A stretch of DNA of 64,000 bases from an uncultured Clostridia bacterium (GTDB lineage: Bacteria > Bacillota > Clostridia > Oscillospirales > Ruminococcaceae): contig CALXBC010000005.1 in NCBI GenBank assembly GCA_944386455.1, positions 1 to 64,000 of the forward strand, in the 5' to 3' direction. The notes beneath the pieces are model-generated. The model saw only the letters and a program-made list of their open reading frames with translations. It had not been told where the DNA came from and did no database searches. Below are positions 33,866 through 41,313 of the stretch, piece by piece. Both the position numbers and the translations under genes were made by a program. The first letter of the stretch is position 1. Each line of letters begins with the position of its first letter.

Positions 33866-34330
33866 TTATTTAAATTTTCAGATGTGTAAAAAATCAAAAC
33901 ATGCAGATTGATTACATCTTTTGCAAGATGCTGCGCGGCCAATATCTATCCGCCTTCCGGAAAGCAGGGGGTGCTTTGGTCTGCAGCTGGAGTTCGTGCG
34001 CGACGGCCGTCTGGAAACTCTAAAGGAGACGGCACAGACTTTACTGTCGCGGATCGTGGATGAAAACGGCAGATAAGGATACGCCGTTCCATGACCGGCA
34101 TGTCGGTCATGCATTTCGCCGCCATGGCGCCGACATACTGTGTGGACGCCAATGCAAGCAACGGGACCATACATGACTTTATATTGCGGGAATTGGATTT
34201 CATACAAAAGCCCCGGCGCACATCTTACAGTACGTCGGGGGTTCTATGGCATTCGCTTATGGAAAGAAAGTTTCCTTGTGTCTGAAGTTTTTTATTCTCA
34301 CCAGCGTGGCCGGTAAATTTTTCGCTAATA
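33866..34330. other. Gene-poor segment with a coding-like remnant
   Basis: No convincing complete gene lies in this stretch. Its middle is richer in G+C than its flanks. On the plus strand, a frame open for about 50 codons ends at the TAA 34074-34076 with LQLEFVRDGRLETLKETA and then QTLLSRIVDENGR, which reads like a real C-terminus without a proper start. CATCTT-TTGC-AAGATG at about 33916-33931 is a short hairpin. It is probably a decayed insertion. Confidence 0.35.
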
Positions 34331-34340
34331 CTCCATAAAA

Positions 34341-34368
34341 AAGCAGGGAAACAAGTGTTTCCCTGCTT
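34341..34368 (-). terminator. Terminator after rplL
   Basis: AAGCAGGGAAAC pairs perfectly with GTTTCCCTGCTT around a 4-nt loop, with a T6 tail in the minus direction, 17 nt after the rplL stop codon. Confidence 0.9.
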
Positions 34369-34385
34369 TCTTATCCAGTCTCTTA

Positions 34386-34760
34386 TTACTTGAGTTCGAC
34401 TTTTGCGCCAGCTTCTTCCAGCTTTGCTTTCATTGCTTCTGCATCTGCTTTGGCAACCGCTTCCTTGATGGTCTTCGGTGCATTGTCAACCAGTTCTTTT
34501 GCTTCTTTCAAGCCAAGGCCGGTAACTTCTTTAACCACCTTGATAACGCCCATCTTGCTGTCTCCAACTTCAGCAAGAACAACATCAAATTCGGATTTTT
34601 CTTCCACAGCAGCAGCACCGCCGGCAGCCGGAGCAGCAACAGCAACAGCAGCAGCAGAAACGCCGAATTCTTCCTCTAAAGCTTTTACAAGTTCATTCAG
34701 CTCTAAAACAGAAAGAGCTTTTACTTCTTCAGTCATGTTCATAATTTTTTCAGAAGCCAT
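34386..34760 (-). CDS. rplL: 50S ribosomal protein L7/L12
   Basis: This encodes 124 aa from the ATG at 34760, with GGAGGG upstream. The N-terminal dimerisation helix ([20 protein letters not shown]) joins an Ala/Gly-rich hinge (about residues 40-55), then the globular domain with [20 protein letters not shown]. It forms the stalk that recruits translation factors. It follows rplJ by 48 nt in the usual order. Confidence 0.97.
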   Translation of the reverse strand: MASEKIMNMTEEVKALSVLELNELVKALEEEFGVSAAAVAVAAPAAGGAAAVEEKSEFDVVLAEVGDSKMGVIKVVKEVTGLGLKEAKELVDNAPKTIKEAVAKADAEAMKAKLEEAGAKVELK

Positions 34761-34808
34761 TTTTATACCCTCCAATTTAATTTTTAAAATTTCAGCTGCG
34801 AAACATAG

Positions 34809-35321
34809 CTACGCAACTTCCTCTTCTTTTTTCTTTGCAATCTGGTCAAGAACAACAGCAAAATGAGAAAGCGGTGCATTCAGGCTGCTGAGCATTGTAG
34901 CGATAAGGACCTCTTTCGCCGGGATTTTAGCCAATGCATTGACTGTATCAGCGTCTACCACCTTACCGTCCATAAAACCAGACTTGATGGAAAAAGCATC
35001 ACCTTCAACGATATCCGCATATTTAGCAATAATTTTCGCAGCAATAATCGGATCTTCTTTGCTGGTAGCAAGAGCAGTCGTGCCATTGAGCACCTCATCC
35101 CAGCCTTCCAGACCTGCTTCTTTTGCAGCAAAGCGCAGCATCGTGTTTTTTACGACAGAATATTCAACATTTGCCTCACGAAGCTCTTTTCTCAGCTTTG
35201 TGTCATCAGCCACGTTGATTCCTTTGTAATCAACCAAAACGCCTGCCACAGAACTCTTCAGGGTTTCTGCAAGGTTTGCAACAATCTGCTTTTTGCTTTC
35301 CAAAACTTTTTGACTTGGCAT
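34809..35321 (-). CDS. rplJ: 50S ribosomal protein L10
   Basis: This encodes 170 aa. VLVDYKGINVADDTKLRKEL and the VVKNTMLRFAAKEAG stretch identify L10, whose C-terminal helix anchors L12 dimers. GGAGGTG precedes the ATG. A structured leader with an attenuator hairpin lies upstream, the classic site of L10(L12)4 feedback control. Confidence 0.97.
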   Translation of the reverse strand: MPSQKVLESKKQIVANLAETLKSSVAGVLVDYKGINVADDTKLRKELREANVEYSVVKNTMLRFAAKEAGLEGWDEVLNGTTALATSKEDPIIAAKIIAKYADIVEGDAFSIKSGFMDGKVVDADTVNALAKIPAKEVLIATMLSSLNAPLSHFAVVLDQIAKKKEEEVA

Positions 35322-35510
35322 TCAGATTCACCTCCATATGAGAATTAATTGTGATCATTCATCCAAGACAAGGAAACGAAAATGCTCTTTCTCCGCAAGC
35401 CGCAAAGAAAGAGCAAATTACATCATTTTTGTAACATGCGTTTCTCCTCGGCAGGCAAAGTATCCTTTTTATGTGCAGCCGCACACCTGCTGTCTTTAGA
35501 CAAACAACTG
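35322..35510 (-). ncRNA. L10 leader with attenuator hairpin
   Basis: The minus strand carries AGACAGCAGGTG, CCTGCCGAGGAGAAACGC and then the hairpin GCTCTTTCTTTGCGG ... AGAAAGAGC (35414-35384) followed by ATTTTCGTTT. This order is that of the ribosomal L10 leader, in which the L10(L12)4 complex binds the RNA and controls rplJL. The 5' end was set from the promoter immediately upstream. Confidence 0.82.
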
Positions 35511-35516
35511 AAAATT

Positions 35517-35545
35517 ATAATAACACATCAAGACAAAAAAGTCAA
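35517..35545 (-). promoter_or_regulatory. Promoter of rplJL
   Basis: TTGACT (35545-35540), a 17-nt spacer and TATTAT (35522-35517) lie 16 nt after the rplA stop codon, giving rplJL its own transcript. Confidence 0.7.
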
Positions 35546-35561
35546 GTGGTTACAATCAAAT

Positions 35562-36257
35562 TTACGCACCGAATTTTGCCGGATTGACTCTGATTCCAGG
35601 CCCCATTGTTGTGGTTACAACACAGGACTTGATATACTGGCCTTTTGCTGCAGCCGGTTTTGCTTTTACAACAGCATCCATCAGCGTATTGAAGTTCTGT
35701 TCCAGCTTTTCAACACCAAAGCTCGCCTTTCCGATCGGGCAATGAATAATGTTGGTCTTGTCCAAACGATATTCAATCTTACCAGCTTTTGCATCCTTGA
35801 CTGCCTTCGCAACATCCGGGGTGACAGTTCCGGCTTTTGGAGTCGGCATCAAGCCACGCGGACCAAGGATTTTACCAAGCCGTCCGACGACTCCCATCAT
35901 ATCGGGAGACGCGATCACAACATCAAAATCCAGCCAGCCCTCTCCCTGAATTTTCTGGACCAGTTCATCAGAACCGACATAATCGGCGCCAGCTTCTTCA
36001 GCCGCCTTTACATTATCGCCTTTTGCAAACACCAAAACTCTGACATCCTTACCGGTTCCGTTCGGCAGAACAACCGCACCGCGAACCTGCTGATCAGCAT
36101 GACGAGAGTCAACGCCTAATCTGATATGCAGTTCTACCGTTTCATCAAATTTTGCTTTTGCAGTCTGAACAGCAAGGCCAAGAGCCTCGGCAGTATCATA
36201 TAACGAATTGCGGTCGACCAGTTTTGCACTGTCGACATACTTTTTACCGTGTTTCAT
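35562..36257 (-). CDS. rplA: 50S ribosomal protein L1
   Basis: This encodes 231 aa. [17 protein letters not shown], the [15 protein letters not shown] element and [19 protein letters not shown] are L1 hallmarks. L1 forms the E-site stalk and represses its own operon by binding mRNA. It follows rplK after 59 nt; GAGGGAGG precedes the ATG. Confidence 0.97.
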   Translation of the reverse strand: MKHGKKYVDSAKLVDRNSLYDTAEALGLAVQTAKAKFDETVELHIRLGVDSRHADQQVRGAVVLPNGTGKDVRVLVFAKGDNVKAAEEAGADYVGSDELVQKIQGEGWLDFDVVIASPDMMGVVGRLGKILGPRGLMPTPKAGTVTPDVAKAVKDAKAGKIEYRLDKTNIIHCPIGKASFGVEKLEQNFNTLMDAVVKAKPAAAKGQYIKSCVVTTTMGPGIRVNPAKFGA

Positions 36258-36316
36258 TACAAATTTCCTCCCTCATGAGTGGTTAATAACGGATTTTTCC
36301 TCCCACCAGCGGGCAA

Positions 36317-36742
36317 TTAGTCGACGACTTCAATACCCATAGAACGCGCCGTACCAGCGATCATACTCATTGCTGATTCAATATTAGCGGCGTTCAAATC
36401 GGGCATTTTCTGTTCCGCGATCTTCTGAACCTGCTCCCTGGTAATCTTCGCAACCTTTGTTTTGTTTGGCACACCGGATCCGCTTTCGATCCCGCAAGCC
36501 TTTTTAATTAAAACAGCTGCGGGCGGTGTTTTTGTTACAAAGGTAAAGGAGCGGTCTGCGTAAACTGTAATCACAACCGGGATAATCAATCCCACATCAT
36601 TCTTAGTACGCTCATTAAATTCCTTTGTAAATGACATAATGTTAACGCCGTGCTGACCTAATGCAGGTCCGACCGGCGGTGCCGGAGTCGCTTTTCCGGC
36701 GGGTATTTGCAGCTTAATAAAGCCTGTTACCTTCTGAGCCAT
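36317..36742 (-). CDS. rplK: 50S ribosomal protein L11
   Basis: This encodes 141 aa from the ATG at 36742, with GGAGGTG upstream. [20 protein letters not shown] and [15 protein letters not shown] are diagnostic. L11 forms the GTPase-associated centre with 23S rRNA. The 139-nt gap to nusG contains a hairpin, GGAACAG ... CTGTTCC, possibly regulatory. Confidence 0.97.
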   Translation of the reverse strand: MAQKVTGFIKLQIPAGKATPAPPVGPALGQHGVNIMSFTKEFNERTKNDVGLIIPVVITVYADRSFTFVTKTPPAAVLIKKACGIESGSGVPNKTKVAKITREQVQKIAEQKMPDLNAANIESAMSMIAGTARSMGIEVVD

Positions 36743-36881
36743 TGTTTGCACCTCCAAAATTGTGGTAATTGGCGGAACAGCATTTCTGTTCCTCCCACCT
36801 TCAGATTCGTAAAGCACACAGGAACTGGCTTATATTCCCGCCGCTTTCGTTTATCTGACTGTTCGTCATGAACATGGGTTT

Positions 36882-37412
36882 CTAAAAGTCTTTACAGGCG
36901 ACAACCTGATCCAGTGAAAGCTCCACCGGTGTTTCCCGTCCAAACATAGAGACAGTTACCTTTACCAGGTTTTTATCTGCGTCAACCAGCTCGACCCTGC
37001 CGACAAAATCTTTCAGCGGTCCGTCAACAACTTTGACGCTGTCCCCTGCTACATAGTCAATCGAAACCTGTTTTGACTCAACGCCCAAGGCTTCCACCTC
37101 TTTATCGCTGAGCGGAACTGGCTTTGATGACGGTCCGACAAACCCTGTCACGCCGCGTATATTGCGTACGACATACCAGGAATCGTCTGTCAGAATCATC
37201 TTTACGAGCACATAGCTCGGAAAGATCTTTCGCTCGACTTCTTTTTTACTGCCGTCTTCTTTTACTTCAACAACAGTTTCCGTCGGTACCTTGATGTCCT
37301 CAATCAGGTCTTGGAGTCTGTGATTTTCAACAACCTTCTCAATGTTTTGCGCAACTTTGTTTTCATAACCGGAATAAGTGTGCACAACATACCATTTTGC
37401 GGTTTCTGACAT
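36882..37412 (-). CDS. nusG: Transcription antitermination factor NusG
   Basis: This encodes 176 aa. The NGN domain (KWYVVHTYSGYENKVAQNI ... FPSYVLVKM) contacts RNA polymerase, and the C-terminal KOW domain (GDSVKVVDGPLKDFVGRV) contacts Rho or the ribosome. It lies between secE (21-nt gap) and rplK, the standard order. Length is normal. Confidence 0.97.
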   Translation of the reverse strand: MSETAKWYVVHTYSGYENKVAQNIEKVVENHRLQDLIEDIKVPTETVVEVKEDGSKKEVERKIFPSYVLVKMILTDDSWYVVRNIRGVTGFVGPSSKPVPLSDKEVEALGVESKQVSIDYVAGDSVKVVDGPLKDFVGRVELVDADKNLVKVTVSMFGRETPVELSLDQVVACKDF

Positions 37413-37433
37413 ATCTGCGTTCCTCCCGCCCGA

Positions 37434-37673
37434 TTAAAGTTGATTCAAAAGCAGTTTAATCAATAAGGACAAAAGAGAATCCAATCCCCAAATCACAATA
37501 CCGGCAATCACAATTGTCACAATAACAACAATCGTGTTGTTGATCACCTGTTTTCTGGTTGGCCATGTCACTTTTTTAAACTCGCTTCTGAGATCCCTGA
37601 AATACGAGGCGATCCTTTTAAAAATATTTGGCTTTTTTTCCGCTTTAGCCTTTTCCGCTTTTGCTTCAGCCAT
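37434..37673 (-). CDS. secE: Preprotein translocase subunit SecE
   Basis: This encodes 79 aa from the ATG at 37673. A Lys/Ala/Glu-rich N-terminus leads to RSEFKKVTWPTRKQV, the SecE signature, and one transmembrane helix (about residues 50-72). It clamps SecY in the translocon. It lies 18 nt after rpmG and 21 nt before nusG. Confidence 0.95.
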   Translation of the reverse strand: MAEAKAEKAKAEKKPNIFKRIASYFRDLRSEFKKVTWPTRKQVINNTIVVIVTIVIAGIVIWGLDSLLSLLIKLLLNQL

Positions 37674-37691
37674 ATCTCCGACCACCTTTCG

Positions 37692-37841
37692 TTATTTCGT
37701 TTCCTTATGAAGCGTGTGTTTTCTGCAGAAACGACAATATTTGTTCATTTCCAGCCTGTCGGGATCATTTTTTTTGTTTTTCATTGTGTTGTAATTACGC
37801 TGTTTGCACTCTGTGCAAGCCAAAGTAATTTTTACCCTCAT
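37692..37841 (-). CDS. rpmG: 50S ribosomal protein L33, zinc-binding form
   Basis: This encodes 49 aa: [17 protein letters not shown] at the start, [15 protein letters not shown] at the end. Two C-x2-C pairs make it the zinc-containing paralogue type. GGAGGTG precedes the ATG. The rpmG-secE-nusG order is standard in Firmicutes. It is the first gene after the promoter at 38031-38060, with a leader of about 180 nt. Confidence 0.95.
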   Translation of the reverse strand: MRVKITLACTECKQRNYNTMKNKKNDPDRLEMNKYCRFCRKHTLHKETK

Positions 37842-38030
37842 ATCGGCACCTCCTGCATAACGGATTTGTTTTCTGCCTCCCTCGAAAAGTTCAAGCTTGT
37901 CTGACCCAATTCCAGTTTGTCAGGTACTGTTCCGGTATCAGTGCCTGAAAACAGGACATCGGATTATAAGCCCGATATTTCCCTGCAGCAAAATATGCGC
38001 AAAAAAATAAACCCTTTTAGAGGTATAAAT

Positions 38031-38060
38031 ATTATATCATGGCCTGTCTGCTCCTGTCAA
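38031..38060 (-). promoter_or_regulatory. Promoter of rpmG-secE-nusG
   Basis: TTGACA (38060-38055), an 18-nt spacer and TATAAT (38036-38031) read toward rpmG. The 443-nt gap 37842-38284 holds this promoter, a plus-strand promoter and the leader, with no other gene. Confidence 0.8.
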
Positions 38061-38211
38061 GCCTATTTTTCAGAAAAACGAAATATTGTTTTTTTTCCAA
38101 AATTGTAAAAAATCACATGCCTAAATCAGAAAACATCAGATACACCTAATGAAATTATATCACATTGCCAAAGGAATGTACAACCATTTTTCAAAATTTA
38201 CAGGAAAACAG

Positions 38212-38240
38212 TTGTCATTCCCATGAATAAGTATTATAAT
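38212..38240 (+). promoter_or_regulatory. Promoter of the 59-aa gene and gltX
   Basis: TTGTCA (38212-38217), a 17-nt spacer and TATAAT (38235-38240) lie about 45 nt before the small membrane-protein gene. Confidence 0.75.
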
Positions 38241-38284
38241 AAATATTTAAGATAACGGTATTTTCAGAAAGGGAGTTTGTTGCT

Positions 38285-38464
38285 ATGAAAAAGGCTATGC
38301 TGATACTGTCTCTGCTTGGCATATTCGCCATAGGTGCTTCTGCAGAAGGTCTGATTCCTCAGACCGGTGTAACAGCGCCGCTTTTACCGTGGTTTTTCGG
38401 GTTAATGGTGATTGCTGTTATTGCCATCATCGTTTGCCTGATTTTAATGAGAAAGAAAAAATAA
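38285..38464 (+). CDS. Tiny sortase-substrate-like membrane protein
   Basis: This encodes 59 aa with AGGGAG upstream. A signal peptide (about residues 1-20, ending GASA) is followed almost at once by IPQTG (24-28), then a hydrophobic helix (about 36-54) and a MRKKK tail. This is the order of an LPXTG cell-wall sorting signal, but only four or so residues would remain exposed before the motif. It may be a minimal anchored peptide or simply a two-helix membrane protein. It is cotranscribed with gltX (15-nt gap). No sortase gene is in view. Confidence 0.6.
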   Translation: MKKAMLILSLLGIFAIGASAEGLIPQTGVTAPLLPWFFGLMVIAVIAIIVCLILMRKKK

Positions 38465-38479
38465 TTTGGAGGACTATCA

Positions 38480-39946
38480 ATGACTTTTCAAGGAGTTCGT
38501 ACAAGATTTGCGCCGAGTCCAACCGGCTATATGCATGTCGGCAACCTTCGTACAGCATTATATGCCTATCTGCTGGCCAAAAAGAATAACGGTACCTTTA
38601 TCCTGCGGATCGAGGATACCGATCAGGAGCGATATGTTGAGGGTGCGGTTGACATTATCTATAATACCTTGAGACAGACGGGGTTATTATGGGATGAAGG
38701 GCCCGATATTGGCGGACCTGTCGGCCCGTATATCCAAAGCCAACGCATGGGGATGTTCAAGGATTATGCTCTTCAATTGGTGGAAAAAGGAGCGGCTTAT
38801 TACTGCTTCTGCGACAAAGAGCGGCTGGAAGAAGTACGGGTCGTTCAGCAAGCCAGCGGTATTTCTCCTCACTATGACGGCCACTGCCGAAATTTAACAC
38901 CGGAAGAGATCAAAGAAAAACTGGATGCAGGAGTCCCCTACGTTATTCGTCAGAAGGTTCCGCAGGAAGGTACAACGACTTTCCATGATGAAGTGTTTGG
39001 CGACATTACAGTGGAAAATTCTACTTTAGATGACCAAATTTTAATCAAGGCCGATGGTATGCCGACCTATAATTTTGCCAATGTCGTGGATGATCATACT
39101 ATGGGAATTACACATGTAATCCGGGGAAATGAATATTTATCTTCCACTCCAAAGTATAATTTGCTCTATGAAGCATTTGGATGGGAAATTCCAACCTATA
39201 TCCACTGCTCTCCTGTCATGAAAAATGCTACGGAAAAGCTCTCTAAAAGAAACGGCGATGCCTCTTTTCAGGATTTAATCGAAAAAGGTTATCTGACAGA
39301 GGCTGTTGTTAACTATATTGCGCTGCTTGGCTGGAGCCCGAAAGGCGAAGAAGAAATATTTTCGCTGGAAGAGCTTGTACAGGAGTTTGACGTCAGCGGT
39401 ATCTCCAAATCTCCCGCAATATTTGATCCCGTTAAGCTAAAAGCAATCAACGGCGAGCATATTCGTCGGCTTCCGCTGGAAAAATTTGAGGAAATGGCAC
39501 TTCCATATATCCGTCAGACATGCAAACGCGAGGATGTGAATACGCATATTATTGCCGAGGTGTTGCAGCCCCGCACCGAATTGTTTACCGACATTCCTGA
39601 ACAGGTTGATTTCATCGATACTCTTCCTGAATATGATATCGCACTTTATACGCATAAGAAAATGAAAACAACTTCCGAAACTGCATTGGATGCTTTAAAA
39701 ATACTGCTTCCTGTGCTGGAAGAAATTGATGATTGGACGCTCGAAAACATTCATGAAACCGTGTTTGCAAAAATTGCAGAGCTTCAGGTGAAAAACGGCT
39801 ATATGCTGTGGCCGCTGCGGGTTGCTTTATCCGGAAAGCAGTTCACGCCGGGCGGAGGAATCGAGATAGCAGCTATCATTGGAAAATCAGATTCTCTGGC
39901 CAGAATCAAAAAAGGAATCGTAAAACTGGAAGCCGCGCTGCAATAA
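38480..39946 (+). CDS. gltX: Glutamyl-tRNA synthetase
   Basis: This encodes 488 aa, class I. The HIGH element is [11 protein letters not shown] near residue 10, and the KMSKS element is KLSKRNGD near 253. Glutamate-binding RIEDTDQER and the C-terminal anticodon-binding helical domain are present. GGAGG precedes the ATG. Length is normal for a bacterial GluRS. Whether it also charges tRNA-Gln (non-discriminating form) cannot be told here. Confidence 0.97.
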   Translation: MTFQGVRTRFAPSPTGYMHVGNLRTALYAYLLAKKNNGTFILRIEDTDQERYVEGAVDIIYNTLRQTGLLWDEGPDIGGPVGPYIQSQRMGMFKDYALQLVEKGAAYYCFCDKERLEEVRVVQQASGISPHYDGHCRNLTPEEIKEKLDAGVPYVIRQKVPQEGTTTFHDEVFGDITVENSTLDDQILIKADGMPTYNFANVVDDHTMGITHVIRGNEYLSSTPKYNLLYEAFGWEIPTYIHCSPVMKNATEKLSKRNGDASFQDLIEKGYLTEAVVNYIALLGWSPKGEEEIFSLEELVQEFDVSGISKSPAIFDPVKLKAINGEHIRRLPLEKFEEMALPYIRQTCKREDVNTHIIAEVLQPRTELFTDIPEQVDFIDTLPEYDIALYTHKKMKTTSETALDALKILLPVLEEIDDWTLENIHETVFAKIAELQVKNGYMLWPLRVALSGKQFTPGGGIEIAAIIGKSDSLARIKKGIVKLEAALQ

Positions 39947-39968
39947 ACGCTCATTATAGGAGGATTTG

Positions 39969-40547
39969 ATGGCAAACAGCTTTTTTTCCATGCTGTCCCG
40001 TATGAAGCATATCAATCGTTGGGGACTGATGCGAAATACCTGGAAAGAATCGCTCTCTGAGCACAGCTTTGATGTAGCATCTATCGCCTATGGTCTTGCC
40101 GTGATCGGCAACACGCGGCTCGGGATGCAGTACTGCGGAGAACGCACGGCTTTGCTTGGTCTGTTTCATGACACCAGCGAGATCATCACCGGAGATCTTC
40201 CAACCCCTGTCAAATATCACGATGATGAAATCAAGCGGGCTTATAAAAAGGTGGAAGGGTTAGCCAGTCGATCTTTGCTGCAGCTGCTTCCGTCCGATAT
40301 GGAAACCGCATATCACAGTCTTCTGATCCCGGAACAAGCAGACCATGAATTATGGAAACTCGTAAAAGCGGCTGATAAAATCTCTGCTTACATTAAATGT
40401 GTCGAGGAAGAAAGTGCAGGGAATCGTGAATTTATGAAAGCCAAACAAACTTTGCTGGAAACAATTCATTCTTTGCACTGCCCGGAAGCAGAAATCTTCA
40501 TGCAGGAATTTCTGCCGTCTTTTGAAAAGACGCTGGACGAACAATAA
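39969..40547 (+). CDS. HD-domain 5'-deoxynucleotidase, YfbR-like
   Basis: This encodes 192 aa from the ATG at 39969, with AGGAGG upstream. HD-superfamily metal ligands are seen in LSEHSFDVA, LFHDTSEIITGDLPTPVKY and VKAADKISAYIKC, the pattern of YfbR, which dephosphorylates dNMPs. It lies 22 nt after gltX and 23 nt before the next membrane-protein gene. Specificity is inferred from family only. Confidence 0.88.
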   Translation: MANSFFSMLSRMKHINRWGLMRNTWKESLSEHSFDVASIAYGLAVIGNTRLGMQYCGERTALLGLFHDTSEIITGDLPTPVKYHDDEIKRAYKKVEGLASRSLLQLLPSDMETAYHSLLIPEQADHELWKLVKAADKISAYIKCVEEESAGNREFMKAKQTLLETIHSLHCPEAEIFMQEFLPSFEKTLDEQ

Positions 40548-40570
40548 CTAACCGAAAGGCGGGATTTTTC

Positions 40571-40909
40571 ATGTATAACCAGCCCTATCCGCAAAAAACG
40601 CTGACAACCGTGATGTGCGTTCTTTCCTATATTGGTGTTTTATGTTTGATACCTTTTCTGACACAAAGGCATGATGCTTTTGTCCAGTTTCACGCCAAAC
40701 AAGGCTTTAATCTTTTTATTCTGGAAGCAATTGTTTTTGTTGCCTGTTTTATTCTTAAATTGTTTCCGTTTATTGGTTTTATTGGAAATCTTCTTTATAG
40801 TCTAAGCAGTTTACTTTTTCTGGCACTTGCCATTTACGGTATAGTGGTATCATGCCAGGGAGAATGGAAGAGACTCCCGATTGTGAGTGCCATTCAATTT
40901 ATAAAATAA
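40571..40909 (+). CDS. DUF4870/Tic20-like small membrane protein
   Basis: This encodes 112 aa. FLTQRHDAFVQFHAKQGFNLFI is the family hallmark (a QFHAKQG-type motif after the first helix), with three to four hydrophobic segments. Function is unknown. It is the last gene of the gltX unit; the terminator after it has been duplicated around an inserted element. Confidence 0.8.
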   Translation: MYNQPYPQKTLTTVMCVLSYIGVLCLIPFLTQRHDAFVQFHAKQGFNLFILEAIVFVACFILKLFPFIGFIGNLLYSLSSLLFLALAIYGIVVSCQGEWKRLPIVSAIQFIK

Positions 40910-40940
40910 AATTTTCCTATTAAAATTAAAGTTTTGCAGT

Positions 40941-40969
40941 AAAAATCCCCGCATGGTCTGCGGGGATTT
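40941..40969. repeat. Left copy of the duplicated terminator, locus A
   Basis: AAAAATCCCCGC-ATGGTCT-GCGGGGATTT is 29 nt, identical to 41273-41301. The T-run here is cut to three Ts by the element that follows, whereas the right copy continues as TTTTTA. Confidence 0.9.
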
Positions 40970-41272
40970 GAGCATGTCGAAAAGTCGACACGCTCTCGGG
41001 GGACAAACACAATCACTGCGGCAAAGCCTTGTTCTGCGTTTTTCCCCCGATTCCCCTCTTTTCCATCCAAAAACAATTCGCCGAATCGTTTTTGGATGAC
41101 ACCTCTCCGTTCGCGACCGTATGTCATGGCCGCGTTGCCGCAGCAGCGGCAACCACATCGAGGTGCTGTACAGAGCAAACAATAGATACCGCAGTTTGTC
41201 AAGGCTACAACTGGCGGCGCATGTCCGCCTGCGTGACGGTTTTTTATTTTTTTACCCTTTTTCTATAGACTG
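40970..41272. mobile_element. Terminator-associated dispersed element, copy A (303 bp)
   Basis: It begins with the hairpin GAGCATGTCGA ... TCGACACGCTC, then GGGACAAACACAATCACTGC ... GCGTTTTTCCCCCGATTCCCC. It ends with GCATGTCCGCCTGCGTGAC, T-rich sequence and AGACTG. The core (about 41060-41210) is unlike copy B and holds TCCAAAAAC ... GTTTTTGGA. No protein is encoded. It lies between convergent genes (DUF4870-like and prkC) and is bracketed by a 29-bp exact direct repeat, as expected of an insertion. Confidence 0.7.
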
Positions 41273-41301
41273 AAAAATCCCCGCATGGTCTGCGGGGATT
41301 T
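41273..41301. terminator. Right copy of the duplicated terminator, also terminating prkC
   Basis: This is identical to 40941-40969. It has T5 on both strands and lies 12 nt after the prkC stop codon (minus), so it is a working bidirectional terminator. Confidence 0.9.
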
Positions 41302-41313
41302 TTATATTGCTGC

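Noticed and set aside
34091..34285. 64-codon plus-strand frame MTGMSVMHFAAM...
   Set aside because: It has no ribosome-binding site, no recognisable family and lies in a decayed-looking segment. It was left within the remnant region rather than called a gene.
37930..37990. tRNA-like anticodon arm (ATCGG ... CCGAT around a CTTATAA-like loop) on the minus strand
   Set aside because: No acceptor pairing, D-arm or TTC-type T-arm could be found around it, so it is not a tRNA gene.
40970..41272. CRISPR-like repeat at the dispersed element
   Set aside because: There are only two copies 19 kb apart, no regular spacers and no cas genes.
40970..41272. Group II intron at the terminator-associated element
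   Set aside because: Copies are 220-303 bp, lack a recognisable domain V and reverse transcriptase, and show long flanking duplications that group II introns do not generate.
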